A stretch of 60,000 bases of DNA from Adiantum capillus-veneris (GCA_014529385.2 CM043963.1:78170912-78230911); one strand, 5' to 3'; shown: positions 11,133 to 22,899, counted from the stretch's first letter. Notes: generated by a model not told the origin, from the letters alone. Numbers and translations are program-made.

Positions 11133-11146
11133 TCCCTCCCACCAGG
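11133..11146 (-). other. Polypurine tract
   Basis: On the minus strand CTGGTGGGAGGGA directly precedes the LTR start TGTTACGAG. This is the expected plus-strand primer site of the element. Confidence 0.75.
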
Positions 11147-11180
11147 GATAGCAACTATCCTCAGTTGCTCAATAGAGAAA

Positions 11181-12790
11181 TCAACTGGACTGCGAGTGAT
11201 GGAAAGTCTGGAGAAGGTCGGGGAAGTTGCAAAAAAACTTTTCAGGCATCCATTTGGCATCCTCTCTAGGGTGGCCCTTGAAATTCAAAATGTAACGGTT
11301 GTAAACCATGCCAGTGCGTATAGTAGTGGTCTCGTGATCAACTATTTTGTCAGGGATGAGTTTCTCTTCTTGGTCTACAAGTGAAGGTGGGTCTTCATAA
11401 ATGTGATGTGTAGGTAGGGGTCCTTTGAATGGGCGTAAAAGACTAATTGAAATGCATTGTGAATGTGCCAATGTGCAGGTAGGTCTAAACAAAAAGAAAC
11501 ATCATTAATGATAGCTGAAATTTTAAAAGGTCCATAAAAACAAGGAGCAAGCTTAACAAAGACATTGGTATCAACACTTTTGATCCTTCGTTTTTCTATG
11601 TGAAGTAAAACATGATCACCTTCTTTGAATTGGTGTGCCTTGTGGTACTTGTTAGCATGCTCGGTATAAAGTTCTTGTGAGTGTTTAATGGAAGAATGCA
11701 CACTTGCATAAATATCATGAAAGTCAGTAGTGAAATCATCAGCGGCGGCGGTCGGCAGGCACATTATTAGAAATACGTGAAGCAGGAGTAGGAAGAGAGT
11801 GACCATATACGACTTCAAATGGAGATTTACCCGTGGCAGTGTGAGTGGTGTTGTTGTATGAAAATTGTAGAATATGCAGATAATCATTCTATTTTTTTTG
11901 GTTGAGAAGAAACAGAAGCCTTTAACAAATCAATAATAGTGTGGTTGGTGACTTCGATTTGACCATTACATTCAGGATGAAATGCAGAAGTGAAGTGTAG
12001 TGCCAAGATTTTCAAACACAGTAGTCCAAAAAGCACTACAAGATTTTGAATCTCGATCAGAAATAATCACTTTAGGCAAACCATGATGTGGGAAAATAGT
12101 CTTAAGAAACAAAAGTGCAGCTTCATGTGCTGTGAGTGTTTTCTTACAAGGAATGAAATATGCTTGTTTAGAAAAACGGTCAATAATAGTCCAAATCATG
12201 TCATGCTTGTGCCATGTGAGTGGGAAACCAGTAACAAAATCCATTGAAATGTGTTCCCAAGGTCTTTTAGGAATGGGGAGAGGGTGTAAAAGTCCCAATT
12301 TCTTACCTGTAGTAGCTGCTTTGATTTTTTGCGAAATCAAACAAGTTGAGACATACTGTTTAACATCAATTCTCATAGTAGGCCAATAAAAATCACGACA
12401 TAAATTTTGAAAAGTTGCAACGAATCCTCTATGTGCAGCATAGGGTGGTTTGTGCAATTCTTCAATCATTAATGTACGGAAAGGTTTAGTCACACACAAT
12501 TTTTGTTTGAAATATAGGAAGTTTTCTTGAATAGTGTATTCGAGAAATGTGCACAAAATTATCAAGCATATACAACCATGTCGTTTTGAAGTTATCATCA
12601 TGTGCATAAGTGTTAGGCATAGTGTCAAATGAAGTTCCCGTAATGCTTGATAGATGATTAAGTGAGGGTCTTCTACTCAAAGCATCAGCTACAACGTTTT
12701 CTTTACCAGGTTGGTATTGAATGCTAGGTTGAAAACTTTGAATAAAAGCGACCCACTTAATATGTCTATCATCTATTAATGGCTAAAAAT
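11181..12790 (-). pseudogene. Ty3 pol 3' part: RNase H end, integrase, chromodomain
   Basis: In minus-strand order: RNase H end (about 12790-12640) with QYQPGKENVVADALSRRPS; integrase zinc-binding and core (11972-12628) with HRGFVATFQNLCRDFYWPTM, SMDFVTGFP (first Asp), and VIISDRDSK (second Asp); after a frameshift, the C-terminal part (11375-11887) with KFKEGDHVLL-like and APCFYGPFKI motifs; then a chromodomain-like segment (11181-11492) with FKGHPREDAKWMPEKF. Chromodomains guide insertion into heterochromatin in chromoviruses. The catalytic Glu region is lost at the frame break near 11970. Confidence 0.8.
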
Positions 12791-14010
12791 TTAAGTATTT
12801 GATATTGGTCGACAGTCTTTGAATTTTTAACCCCGATTAAAAATTAATTGATAAGTATATGCTGAAAACAACTTTCGACGACTGCGATTGGTATACGAAA
12901 AAACTTCTCTTCGAGTCAGCAAAGGAAAAGATTTATTTTTTTTTTAATGTTGAACCGCTACCCACGGTGTCGTCGGCCATCCAAGGCTAGGAAAAGTGGT
13001 TGGAATGGCAAGTGTGGGAGTACCCGCTTAAGAAGGAATTTTTTTCCTTCTTTTTTTTTGGTTGATTCTCGGGCGACCGACCATGTTGGCTCAAGTGGCT
13101 TTTAAGCCACTCCTTTTAATTAAAAGGTGTGTGTGTACCCACCAATTAAGGCATGGCAGCAAGCAGTTTTGAGTACGACGATAGCGCCGTGCAGAGAAGG
13201 GATTAGGGTGACTCGCAGGGACAGTTTTGGCCCGCCTGTTAGAGTAGTTGTATGTCCTACGGTCCTGGGCGACCAGTTTGGGGGCGGTCTCAAATGCTTT
13301 GGCGATGGCTGCAGTGTGTATTGCTTGTATGCAGTGGCTCGTTCGGCATAGGTGGTTGTAAGAGTGCAAAATTTGGTGATGTTCGGCATAGGTGGTTGTA
13401 TGTGGCAAGGGTCATCTACCACGCAATCTCATGCAAGATGCAGTACCCACAAAATCTATCATTCTTCTTTCTCTTTATTTATGCCTTCCGATACCGTTTC
13501 CCCATGACAAGCCAAATTACTGACATGATTCAACCCCTCGAGGTGCAACCTCTTTTCAATCTCCTTCTTTGCAAACCTTCACAATCTGTCGTAGCTTGCA
13601 AAGTTGATGTCGTAGATCTCTTTGTGAGACTGACCTCGATTGCAGATACTTTTCAAAACCAAGACTCTTCCGGCCCTCCAAGCCTTTCTACTTTCTTCAA
13701 CTCTTGCTCTCTTTCTTGCCTTCACAATCCGCACTCATTAGGCATTAAATTTGGAATTTGAGACTCGACATATCGTATCGGAAGTGTCATGAGGCCGAAA
13801 TTGGAAATTGATTACTGATTAGTAGCCGATTTTCCGCCAATTGACGACCAAACAAAATTTCGTTTGCAAATTTGACCAATTAATCTTTGAATTGCCACGA
13901 ATCCTTGAATCTGGGAATTGCAAGTCGATGAATTGCAATTTGAATTTTGTCGATTCGAGGAATTCCTTCTTGAGCTTGAAATCTGATGCCGTTTTTTCCT
14001 CGAACCTGAA
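12790..14010. other. Anonymous interior of the LTR element
   Basis: No protease, gag or RT motif was found on either strand. A 20-bp word gttcggcataggtggttgta occurs twice, at 13349 and 13381. The part next to the PBS (about 13800-14010) resembles an untranslated leader, rich in gaattgcaa words. Either the pol 5' half was replaced by unrelated DNA or this is a non-autonomous derivative. Confidence 0.5.
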
Positions 14011-14022
14011 GCTCTGATACCA
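14011..14022 (-). other. Primer binding site (initiator tRNA-Met)
   Basis: Minus strand reads TGGTATCAGAGC one base after the LTR terminus AACA. This is the classic plant LTR-retrotransposon PBS, and it fixes the orientation of the element as minus. Confidence 0.9.
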
Positions 14023-14023
14023 C

Positions 14024-14708
14024 TGTTGGGAGAAGAGATGGGGAGACCAATTGCTTAGATTATTCAACACATGCTCACAAACATCACCATCAACATGTGC
14101 ACCTCTTTTCCCAATTTCCAAGCGCGCACACCCACACACCTAGACTATCACACACACACACACACAGCGAACATAGAATTGACATAGAAATGCTTGTAAG
14201 AGAGTGTAAGAGAATTGTAAGATATAGAGACTAGATTAAAGAGTACACAGCAAATAGAACATAGCATAAGAAAGTAGAGAAGAGAATGTGCAAGAGAAAG
14301 GCCTAAATCTAGCCTCAAACTCCGCGGCACCTCTCTTGTGGAGTTGGTATTTAATATATTGTTTTTGAGTTTAAGGTGCCAAAAATTGAGGGCCCTCTTT
14401 TTACAACCACTTCACTTTTGTACATGAGTGAAGCTCATTAGTTCTTGCATGACCCATAAGGGGAGTTCCCACTACAATTATTTACAGAGCCATAGTGGCT
14501 TATTGAAAATGAGATTCTAAAATACTGTGTGAATATAAAATGGCCAAGAGTAATTTCCGGTGCCTCTTCATCAACTCCCCGCATTCCACTCTACAAAATC
14601 ATCATCAACTTAATTAGAAAATAAATAGACAACAAATAATTAACCATTATGCCAGCTATCCCAATTGCAGCTAACCACTACAACAGAAGGGTTCCCAGTC
14701 TCGTAACA
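14024..14708 (-). repeat. 5' LTR of the 10375-14708 element
   Basis: 685 bp, near-identical in most of its length to 10375-11132 apart from the CA tract. On the plus strand it begins tgttgggagaagag and ends cgtaaca, giving TG...CA termini. Confidence 0.9.
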
Positions 14709-15526
14709 TTGTCCAATCTACTGAGCTTTTTGTTTTTACTATTGTGAGAATTAACATGTTCTATGTTGGGTCACCTTTCCAATAAAGGTTAACTTACTCC
14801 CCCTCCACATCCATTACCATGTCATCGACGCATCAATCGATGAGATAATATGGATGTGGAGTAGACAAAGACTTATTTTGTGCTTGCAAAATTGTTCCAT
14901 AATCCATTATCATCTTCATGGCGAGTGTAAGATATTTGCAAGTAATTACGATCCTTAACGTGTACATTGACCCTTCAATTGTAAGGTTTTGGCAATGTGT
15001 TTGTAGTAAGAAAATCCTTTAGGGGAAAGTGGCATTTCATTGTGCCTCATCGAGGTGTTCATGAGCAAAAAACTTGATTGAATTATCTCATGCTTTCCTT
15101 CGACATCATTGCACTCTATGGATCCATGATCATAGTGTCATATATATTTCAATTTGCAGGAAATTCAATGCGTGGAGTTCCTTGCTCAGCTTGTTTTAGT
15201 AATTATTTCTCTTGTCTACCTATAGCCATTGCACCTTAATGCCCCTTTAGTCTTCCTTAAGGCAATCATTGTTACTATAATAATGTTAATCCATCCATAA
15301 GTTTGATATTTCTAAACCCTACAGGATTGAAATTTCTCTTTTCAAGCTCCTTCCATGAAGAGGTTAGTTAGGTTCATCATCTAACATGATGCTCACAACA
15401 AGGTTCTAGTTTAAGGCAAAAACATTAGTTCATAATAACGATCATTGTCACTTGAAGGAACAAAGAAAAGCCAACCCTAAAAAATTCATAACCACAAAAA
15501 TAGCAACAATATGGACAAGACAATGG

Positions 15527-15760
15527 TCAAAACAACAATAAGCATGGGCATCTACCCACATATAGGCATATTGATGGGGGAATAATCTCACTTGTACCCA
15601 CCGTACCATCATTTGAACAAAGGGACATCAAACTAGGATCACAAAGTGGATTTTCTAAATTAGTATCCTTATTTTCAAACTTGCAAATGAGCATAAAATA
15701 TGAGCACAAAATGATTGATAGCACATTACATAAACTTAGGTAGAACCCCTTTGTACACAA
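15527..15760 (-). other. Unrecognised minus-strand ORF, copy B
   Basis: A 77-residue frame sharing ICKFENKDTNLE and CSNDGTVGTSEI with 5491-5757 of copy A, but with a different end because about 60 bp (15498-15575) present here are absent in A. It lies 13 bp after the 15774-16175 frame. Coding status is uncertain. Confidence 0.2.
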
Positions 15761-15773
15761 ACAAATGGTACCC

Positions 15774-16175
15774 TCAATAAAAACCCCTAGGGATGCATCC
15801 CATTATTATGAATGTTCCGTATTTTTCCACATTTAGGCATGGGAATTGGTCTCTGTGCAAGCCATCTCCTCGCGTTAATCCCTTACAACTATTGCCTTGC
15901 CACATCACCTTAATCTCAATTGTTGTGTTGCATCCTTGCCTTAATCTCAATCCACTAAAGACTTCAAGTCTTCCATTGTCATCATATTCTAACAAACCAT
16001 TGCCCCTCAAACCATTGTATCCACAGGATAGAGGGTCAAGGGAGCCGTCCCTTACATGCCCAAGTAAGCAATTGAGACCGGCACCAAATTGTGCATAGGT
16101 TAGCTCGATGCGAGCGCGTGGGCAAGAGTAGCATATTGTGTCAAAGGATCGGACCAATTTGTGGCCCGTAGCCAT
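15774..16175 (-). CDS. Hypothetical 133-residue ORF, copy B
   Basis: It starts MATGHKLVRSFDTICYSCP, has seven Cys and a glycine-rich middle (SCGYNGLRGNGLLEYDDNG), and ends CIPRGFY. No signal peptide or membrane segment is obvious and I do not recognise a domain. The start ATG sits directly after a purine-rich (GA)n tract on this strand. Copy A holds the same frame with two stops. It could be a real small gene, an exon, or a chance frame in a repeat. Confidence 0.3.
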   Translation of the reverse strand: MATGHKLVRSFDTICYSCPRARIELTYAQFGAGLNCLLGHVRDGSLDPLSCGYNGLRGNGLLEYDDNGRLEVFSGLRLRQGCNTTIEIKVMWQGNSCKGLTRGDGLHRDQFPCLNVEKYGTFIIMGCIPRGFY

Positions 16176-16178
16176 CAC

Positions 16179-16180
<2 letters not shown>

Positions 16181-16234
<54 letters not shown>

Positions 16235-16240
16235 CTCTCC
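16181..16240 (+). repeat. (CT)n microsatellite, copy B 3' region
   Basis: CT tract with one ttc break at 16217, homologous to 6161-6232 in copy A but shorter. Confidence 0.9.
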
Positions 16241-16315
16241 TTCCTTCCAACGTAGAGCATGCAATCCACCATCGCTACTAAGAGGGTTGACTATTAACAT
16301 TCTATTCAATTTTTT

Positions 16316-16940
16316 TAGTGCCCAATGGTGCCTAAGGGGCCCAACTATTGGGTGGGCACATCCTATTGCCCAAATTTATTCTTAGCTATGGCATACGCAA
16401 CACCTCTTAGCCCTATTAGCATGTGTGTCATAAAATCTAGCCTAATAGCCTGTGTAGCACTATGCTAGGAATAATATCTTGGATGTTTCTACAACCTTGC
16501 CTATGATGTCACCCTGTATCATTGTATGGCTCTTCTATATAAGAGCACCATTATACATTTCTACAAGCAATCTATTTTAGCAAGCCTTATTTTTTATTTT
16601 GACATTCACATATCTCGTCTCTCTTTTTAAGTGTAATTACTCATAATCATTTGTCAATCATGAATGCAACTTACAACAATCCACCTTAATTAGAGCCTCA
16701 CACCAACCTATGGGGGAGGCTCCACAAATCTGCGGGCATGACAAGCCGACGGTCGATGCGGACCGAGGACAAGTAGGCATGGATTGATGATTGATGTAGG
16801 CTGAGGATAATGAGGTATGGAGTTCAGTTCTAGATACAATCAATTATAGAAAGAAACGCGAAACTCAAAAACCATTGCGGCTTCTCAACATTGTTGCTTG
16901 CCACACAAGCGGTGCTAAGATTAAAATTTTGGAAGATAGT
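16316..16940 (+). repeat. Single LTR-like unit, copy B
   Basis: Counterpart of the units repeated at 6245-7945. It begins agtgcccaatggtgcctaag, contains ctcttctatataagagcacc (TATA-like), then ttttaagtgtaattactc, and ends at ttctcaacattgttgcttg. As a single copy it shows that the triplication in A came after the block duplication. Confidence 0.6.
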
Positions 16941-17029
16941 GGTTTTTGCCAAACTCCCAAAGACAAAACTCACGGCACTTAGTGTATGAAGAATGATCAC
17001 ACAACTCAGCATGGAATCCCACAGTCTCT

Positions 17030-18420
17030 CAAGGAGGGAAATGGACATCAGGTAATCATAAAACAATTTTCCAAAGCTAATTTTTGATGCAATCATTATT
17101 GGTCGAGGGATTATGTCTTCAATTCAGACATAGTATTTGTCTACAAGTGAGCATGGGCTTTAAATCATCAACGAAATGTCTTTTTCTTGTGAGAAAACGG
17201 GAGAATTTTTCTCTCCTATGCTTTGATGGGATGGGACCAAGGGTCAATGCTTTCCTTGCATACAAAGGAGGGTCATCAAAACACAGTACAATGATAGAAA
17301 TCACAACCCTAGTTGGTCTGCGAGGCAAGTCGATACAAGTAATTAATGAGGTACATAGTAGGTTTTGATTTTGTTTGATAATTTCTTCAAGAACATGATG
17401 TGTGTCTATGGCATGCAAAGGACTTGTGCGATGCCATGGAAGTTTTTCCACACTTGTGAAATTCAAGCCATCAAGGCACAAACAAAGCTTGTGAAAATCA
17501 CCATAAGCAAAAAAATTTAAACAAATCACTCACAACAAGAGCATGATTTGTTGCATCAATCAAGCAAGGCTTGTGCGCGAAATGTTGCTATCAAATTTTG
17601 ATACAAACATGGCTTTTCATCAAGGGCATACAAACCAAGCAAGGGTGGGCCATGCCAAGGTTTTTAACAAACTTTGGCCAAAGATTCTTGCAAAAACTTC
17701 AATGCCAGATTTTTAATCTACGAGATTATGGTGCAAAATCCATTGCCAAGTGTGACAGCGGGGATGAGTTGTCTATGAGATGATATCCACCAGCCAACTC
17801 GACTAAAGCCTACTAAATGCTAATGTTGAGATGCTGTGAGCACACAAACTTAGGGGAACTTTGTAAAAGGGTTTGAAGTGTGTTTTTTTGGGTGCTGGCA
17901 TGGACCAAGCCATGGGGAGGACATATCTCACTCCTATCGCTGAGTGTTTATGGTTACCTCCACACACAAGTACATCTTGTACTTGATAGATGTCATATTT
18001 CTTGACATTATAAATGATAAATATTCCACATGTTGAGAATATGAGTCTTTGGGACAGACACTGGGACTGTTCTTCCAATTATGTGTCATGATTAAGTCCC
18101 TAGGTGCTAATCAAAAAGTTCGTTTATTAGACCATTTTGAGACATTCTATTATGGTCAATGTTTTAGCAAATCTTGTAAGTGATTGCAATGGGAAGTATT
18201 TAGTTTATTTTCATAAAAATACACATTTATCCCATCCTTTTTCATGTGTGCTATGAGCATAACATCCACCATAAGAATTGGTAGCTATAGTCATGCAAAT
18301 TGAGGTTTGTATAAGTTTTTGCTAAATGCATGCACACAAGGTGTTATGGGCTCTAGTGTTTAGCAAAGTCATATTTGTAATGACATGCAAATTCATGAGT
18401 ATAATAGCTCATGAAGCTTT
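17030..18420. other. No recognisable gene
   Basis: AT-rich. A minus-strand frame of 136 residues at 17119-17529 (with DLPRRPTRVVIS and GPIPSKHRREKFSRFL) is open but unrecognised. The end of the stretch (18330-18420) may hold a worn integrase zinc-binding region continuing into the next feature. Confidence 0.4.
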
Positions 18421-18790
18421 TTGCACCACAAGTGCAGTATCTCTAGGATATTTATTGTGGCAGTCTACCAACCACCATACAAGGTGACTCCGTATGGGTG
18501 TTTGTAGATAGATTGCTTCAACTTTGTAAGTTTATTCCAACCAAGTCCAGTCTTTAACCAAGTTGGTTGTATAGATTATGTGGATTAAATCGCAATTTAT
18601 GAGTAATAGTGAACCTATGCTTGCTAATCAGGTTTGGAAAACTATTTGCATACAATTGGGAAACACACCTCAAGAATGCCAAATTATCATCATTTGAGAG
18701 ATGGATGATAGTTTTCAATCTTTTGCTAGTGGATATGCTAAGATTGTACGTTAACAAGAAGTTTAAATCATGGTGCCCAAGATGGTGCAC
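18420..18790 (+). pseudogene. Ty3/gypsy integrase core relic
   Basis: Not an open frame, but translation across stops gives a clear integrase: DIYCGSLPTTIQGDSVWVFV then DRLLQLCKFIPTKSS, followed after a frame change by SEPMLANQVWKTICIQLGN. This is the DFxxGLP...DSIWVxVDRLTKxxxFIP and SDRDxxFxxxFW pattern. The first catalytic Asp is retained in DIYCG; the SDRD motif is mutated to SNSE. Short remnant, plus strand, no LTR seen. Confidence 0.65.
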
Positions 18791-18799
18791 CTAGGTTTA

Positions 18800-20530
18800 G
18801 TCCCTTGACATTTATGCCAGGTTTTTAACCTCGATCACCAATTATGATGGGGCTGCCTACTAATGGGAAAAGATAACAAGTCAACTGCTTAATCTGTGCT
18901 GATGAGATCTGTTGGCATGTCACTTTCATGGAAATTTCACTTTAAAACTTTCAAATCATTTGCCTCAGCCCTTTACCGTGTTTTGCAAAGAAAGAGTTCA
19001 AATTGGACTGGCCAAAGAAGAGAGAGGGGGACGAGAGGACGTATTTTTGCAAATTAAATATTACCACTGGTATTATTGCTTGCATTATTGCACTTATTCC
19101 CGTTGCTATTATTGCTTGTATTATTGAACCCCGCTTTGGCACCAAAATATCCAAATTTGGATACTTCTTTCTATTTTTCTTGTGAAAAAATTAAAGAACA
19201 TGATTTCTATTTTCAAAAAATGGACAAAAAAATGGTGTTCGGACATGAAGCTATGGTTTTTGGGATAAATTAGTTCGCAAGGCGCCTAGCCATTGTCTAT
19301 AATATGTTGGCTTGCAACAAGTAAGACATTCAGCATGCACGAAACAAAAGAGGCTCACACTCTTTCCCTGAACACCACATGAATTTCACCCGAGTGACTC
19401 TATCCTTATATTTGTCACATATTCTGAAAGGCTTTACATAGTGGTGGCAAGGATCTCTCTTGCTATGAAGAGGTTTTGATCAAGGAGCACAATAAAGGGC
19501 CTCTTCTTCAAAGTAACCTTTAATGATGGAAGCACTCTCGCACTGGGCACAACACAAAACACTGGCTCCACTTGCACCCATAACTCTTTAGAACAACAAC
19601 ATAAGAAAATGTGTGAAGGTAGATGTGAGAAAGAGGGAGAGGTTATAACCGCCCTTATTACTTCTAGCATTATCGCATAATGATATGGAGCCAAAATATG
19701 CAAATTTGAGGACTTTCTTCTATTTTCTTTAAAAAGTTACAAAGCATTTGCTATTTTTTATAAATAATTATACAAAACCATTAGGAAGAGAATGGAGTCT
19801 AGGAGGGCCTCTTTATTTGGCAGTTTAAGGGAGTCAAACCTTTAGTATTAAGAAACCAATCAAAGGATAGCTTTTGAATTCAAATAGGAAAAAAACGGCT
19901 AGTTTATTTGAATTTAAATTTTCCCTCCAAAATGAAATTTAAAATCTAGAGGACAAAAGTATATCATGTAACATATCTATGGAAAGAGCTCGGCGTGTAG
20001 ATTCTAGATCTACAATCTCCACTCAAATCGAAGATCATACGTAGGAGTTATGGAAGGCCTAAAATCATAAAGTTGTTTACCCCCTTTTGGGGGGGGAAAG
20101 TGCATCCTTTGACCACTCTTCCACCTCTCTTACACACCCACCATTCTTGCTGCATGCATCTATTCATCAAAAAGTTAATCACCTCCATAATCTCATGGCA
20201 AATAAAGAGGCCCTTCTAGACCCCATCCTCTTTCTAATGCATGATAGCTATTTTATCATCGAATTAATCACACCTACTTGATTAACATAAATTAGCACGT
20301 TTGATAAAATTATATAAAGAGAGAGAGATAGATAGATAGATTGCATTATCATCCACGGAGGTCAAATATGACCTATGGGACCGAAAACAAAAAAACTTTA
20401 CAACAGGTTCTGCAAAAAGGGAGGCGTTCTTCTTGACTTGAGTCGGTGTCAGATCTTCTGCAAACCACATTTTGGTGTCCTTGAGAAACCTCGATTGCTC
20501 AAGTAGTTTGCTTTGGTATGCCTTGGTTTT

Positions 20531-20579
<49 letters not shown>

Positions 20580-20640
20580 ATGGACGACAAGACAGAAACT
20601 TTTCATAAATTAAAATATACAAAATGTTTATGAATCATCT
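18800..20640. other. No recognisable gene; AT-rich, minor repeats
   Basis: Contains an imperfect run of attattgctt words at 19060-19125. A short direct repeat pairs ggcaccaaaatatccaaatttgg (19138) with gagccaaaatatgcaaatttg (19688). No coding signal was recognised on either strand. Confidence 0.4.
20532..20577 (+). repeat. (GA)23 microsatellite
   Basis: Pure GA tract; a second short gaga/gata run lies at 20318-20340. Confidence 0.9.
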
Positions 20641-20664
20641 TCCAAAGAATCTCTACAAGTAGCT

Positions 20665-21568
20665 TCACCCAAATCTAACTTCCATGGCTCCTAAATCGTC
20701 ATTTGTGGACGTGTTGGTTTCATCATCTTTGAAGTTGTCATCTTCCATCTCATTATCATTATCATCATTATGGAAATTATTCTCGCTAATATTGGTTTCA
20801 GTGGGACCTGAATCATCAATCTCTCTCTGCTCTATCTCCTCCTCATCCAAAGTAGTAGGTGTGAGAGGATCAAAGATGAGCTCCACTTCATTAGTGGAAA
20901 AAATGGTTCTCCCCCAAGTGTTACTGGAACTACAAACCAAAGTTTTGGTTGGTGGATTGATGGGATATAGATTACTTGTAGAAGAGAAACTCAAAGTGAG
21001 TGACATTGGTATTCTGTTACAAGCAAATAAGGGTAAAGAAGGTTATCACTCACCTGCTTACAGTTGTGTGGAAAAACTAAGTTTTCATACCTCCTCATGT
21101 GATGCACATTAGAGTCCACCATGTAGAGCCCATTATCATGTCTTCTAGACACATTTGCAAACCATTTCCATTCAAAGATGAAGGTATGAAAGGTTCTAAA
21201 ATTGACCTTTAGTATCCTTTCAATAGGCCCGTAGTACTTGGCTTCATTGCCATTTTTGTCAAAGTTTCCCCTGATTGTGCACCATCATAAAGAGGTGTTT
21301 TAGCACTTGATAGAAACCCGTTCTCCATTTCTTGTGCCCATTGAGTGCATGGTATATAATCCTCTTCACACATGTTGGATTCAGGTGCGAACAACTCATC
21401 AACCATGTCAAACATGTGCTCATCCTCAAACTCAAATTGTCCCTGAGATGCATGGGGAAAACCTACCAAAGTAGAGATAGTACCACAATCACCACGAGCC
21501 ATGCCTTCACTCACCCACTCCAGCCATCGTCTTTCAGTGTTGCATGCCATAGCACTACCACCGAACAC
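20665..21568 (-). pseudogene. CACTA (En/Spm) TNP2-type transposase relic with DUF4216
   Basis: Minus strand. An N-terminal piece (21209-21568) has ERRWLEWVSEGMARGD, DMVDELFAPE and TPLYDGAQ, matching the early part of plant TNP2 proteins (LYPG/LYDG motif). In another frame from about 21250 the C-terminal DUF4216 pattern appears: NEAKYYGPIERILKVNF, FEWKWF and GLYMVDSN. An acidic tail (DNDNEMEDDN) follows at 20665-21006. The transposase core between the two pieces is deleted. No CACTA termini were found nearby, so the element edges are unknown. Confidence 0.6.
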
Positions 21569-21569
21569 A

Positions 21570-22560
21570 GACCAATGGGGAGCATCCTCAAGCGAGGGGG
21601 GACTGTGCTCCTACCTACTCGAGCGCCTTTTTGAGGGATCCAAAGCTCCTCATTCTCCACATTCTCCAAGGCAATGTGCCGCAAGCGAGGGATGCTCCTT
21701 TGCACTTGGTATAAGGGCAATGGATTTTTTTCTTGAGCCATCGTTCACATTAGGGCCTATTTGGAGGGCCACAATTATCCCAATCATCATGCACATTCAT
21801 GAAAGATAGTTAGGTAAGTTCAAGAATCTTTGAAAAATTCCGTTTTCTCTAAAAAATGAATAGTTAGTAGAGGAGGTGTAAGCTAAAATTTCAATAGTGA
21901 AAGAAAAGAAACGATTAAAGAAACACTAGAAAAAAATGCAATGAGTAGGAAAAGAGGTGTGATAAAAAAATAAAAATTGTACTAAAAGGACTATTGGTTA
22001 GAGAGGAGGTTGGGAAATCACAAGCCTGCTACATCGGATTCTTATTGCGACGTTGGAGAGGGGAATGGGGGAACACACCCAACACTCAGTGCAAGGCCTC
22101 TCTATAGCTCATGGCATTCATAGAACCCATGCTCTCTCAGAAACACCTTTGAAAGACACAATTTGCACTAGCAAATCACCATTGCACACTTCCCAATTAT
22201 CACACACCCGACAAGACCATAACACACCACGCACCCACCACCAAAACTTGTTTCAACCCTTACAACAACATGACTACTCAATCTCACTCTTTGAGCACAA
22301 AACACGGCCAGTTCGGAGGGGGGGGGGGGGGGGGGGGGGGGGGCACACACATCCACACTGCCGACATTGAGCCCCAAGAAAAAATACACTCACTCTCTTT
22401 GGATCTCTTGCGAATGGTAGGCCAAAAGCCCTAAAAAATGATTTGAAAAACCCTTTAATAAGGGTGCCCTATTGATCTTTGTAATATCAGCTTTTTTTTT
22501 GTTGAAAAATGTTTGGTACATTACACTTGTAGACACCCATAGCATTGCTTTGTCTTGGTC
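21570..22560. other. No recognisable gene
   Basis: Several short frames on both strands without known motifs. It contains the G26 run and, beyond it, the start of similarity to the Ty3 relic. Confidence 0.35.
22318..22343 (+). repeat. G26 homopolymer
   Basis: Twenty-six consecutive G followed by cacacaca. Homopolymers of this length are prone to sequencing error and could form a G-quadruplex. Confidence 0.9.
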
Positions 22561-22899
22561 ACAACCCTGACCAACTTTTGCTACACCATCATTGCCCAAA
22601 CCCCTTGTTGAACATTCATGTTCAACCATAAACACGCTTATTGAACTTGAAAACCTATAACACCAAACTCACAACCAAGCACACTAGAAAACCACAACCA
22701 CTCGGAGGGGGTCACTATGTATAAATTGTGTATATCACATGTGTTCAATGACTATTTTTAAAACTTTGTTGTGAAATTTTGACAAAGAAAACACACCCTT
22801 TTTCTATTCAATCTGTATTTTTTTCCCAAATTTCATTTTATGGTACCCTTATGTATGTGAAAATAAAATAAAATTTAGTAACCCCATCTGCTGCACTCA

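Larger units (their letters stand above)
10375..14708 (-). mobile_element. LTR retrotransposon (Ty3 chromovirus), internally deleted, inside block B
   Basis: Two LTRs (10375-11132 and 14024-14708) flank 2.9 kb. On the minus strand the LTR starts TGTTACGAGACTGG and ends CTTCTCCCAACA. A PBS for initiator tRNA-Met lies beside the 5' LTR and a polypurine tract beside the 3' LTR. Flanks CTGTC (10370-10374) and TTGTC (14709-14713) form a 5-bp target duplication with one mismatch, and copies A and C show the empty site. The inside keeps RNase H end, integrase and chromodomain; gag, protease and RT are missing, so it cannot move on its own. Confidence 0.9.

Noticed and set aside
21020-21060. 40-bp intron in the CACTA relic (CAG|gtgagt ... 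cag)
   Set aside because: Too short for a plant intron and the following frame soon stops.
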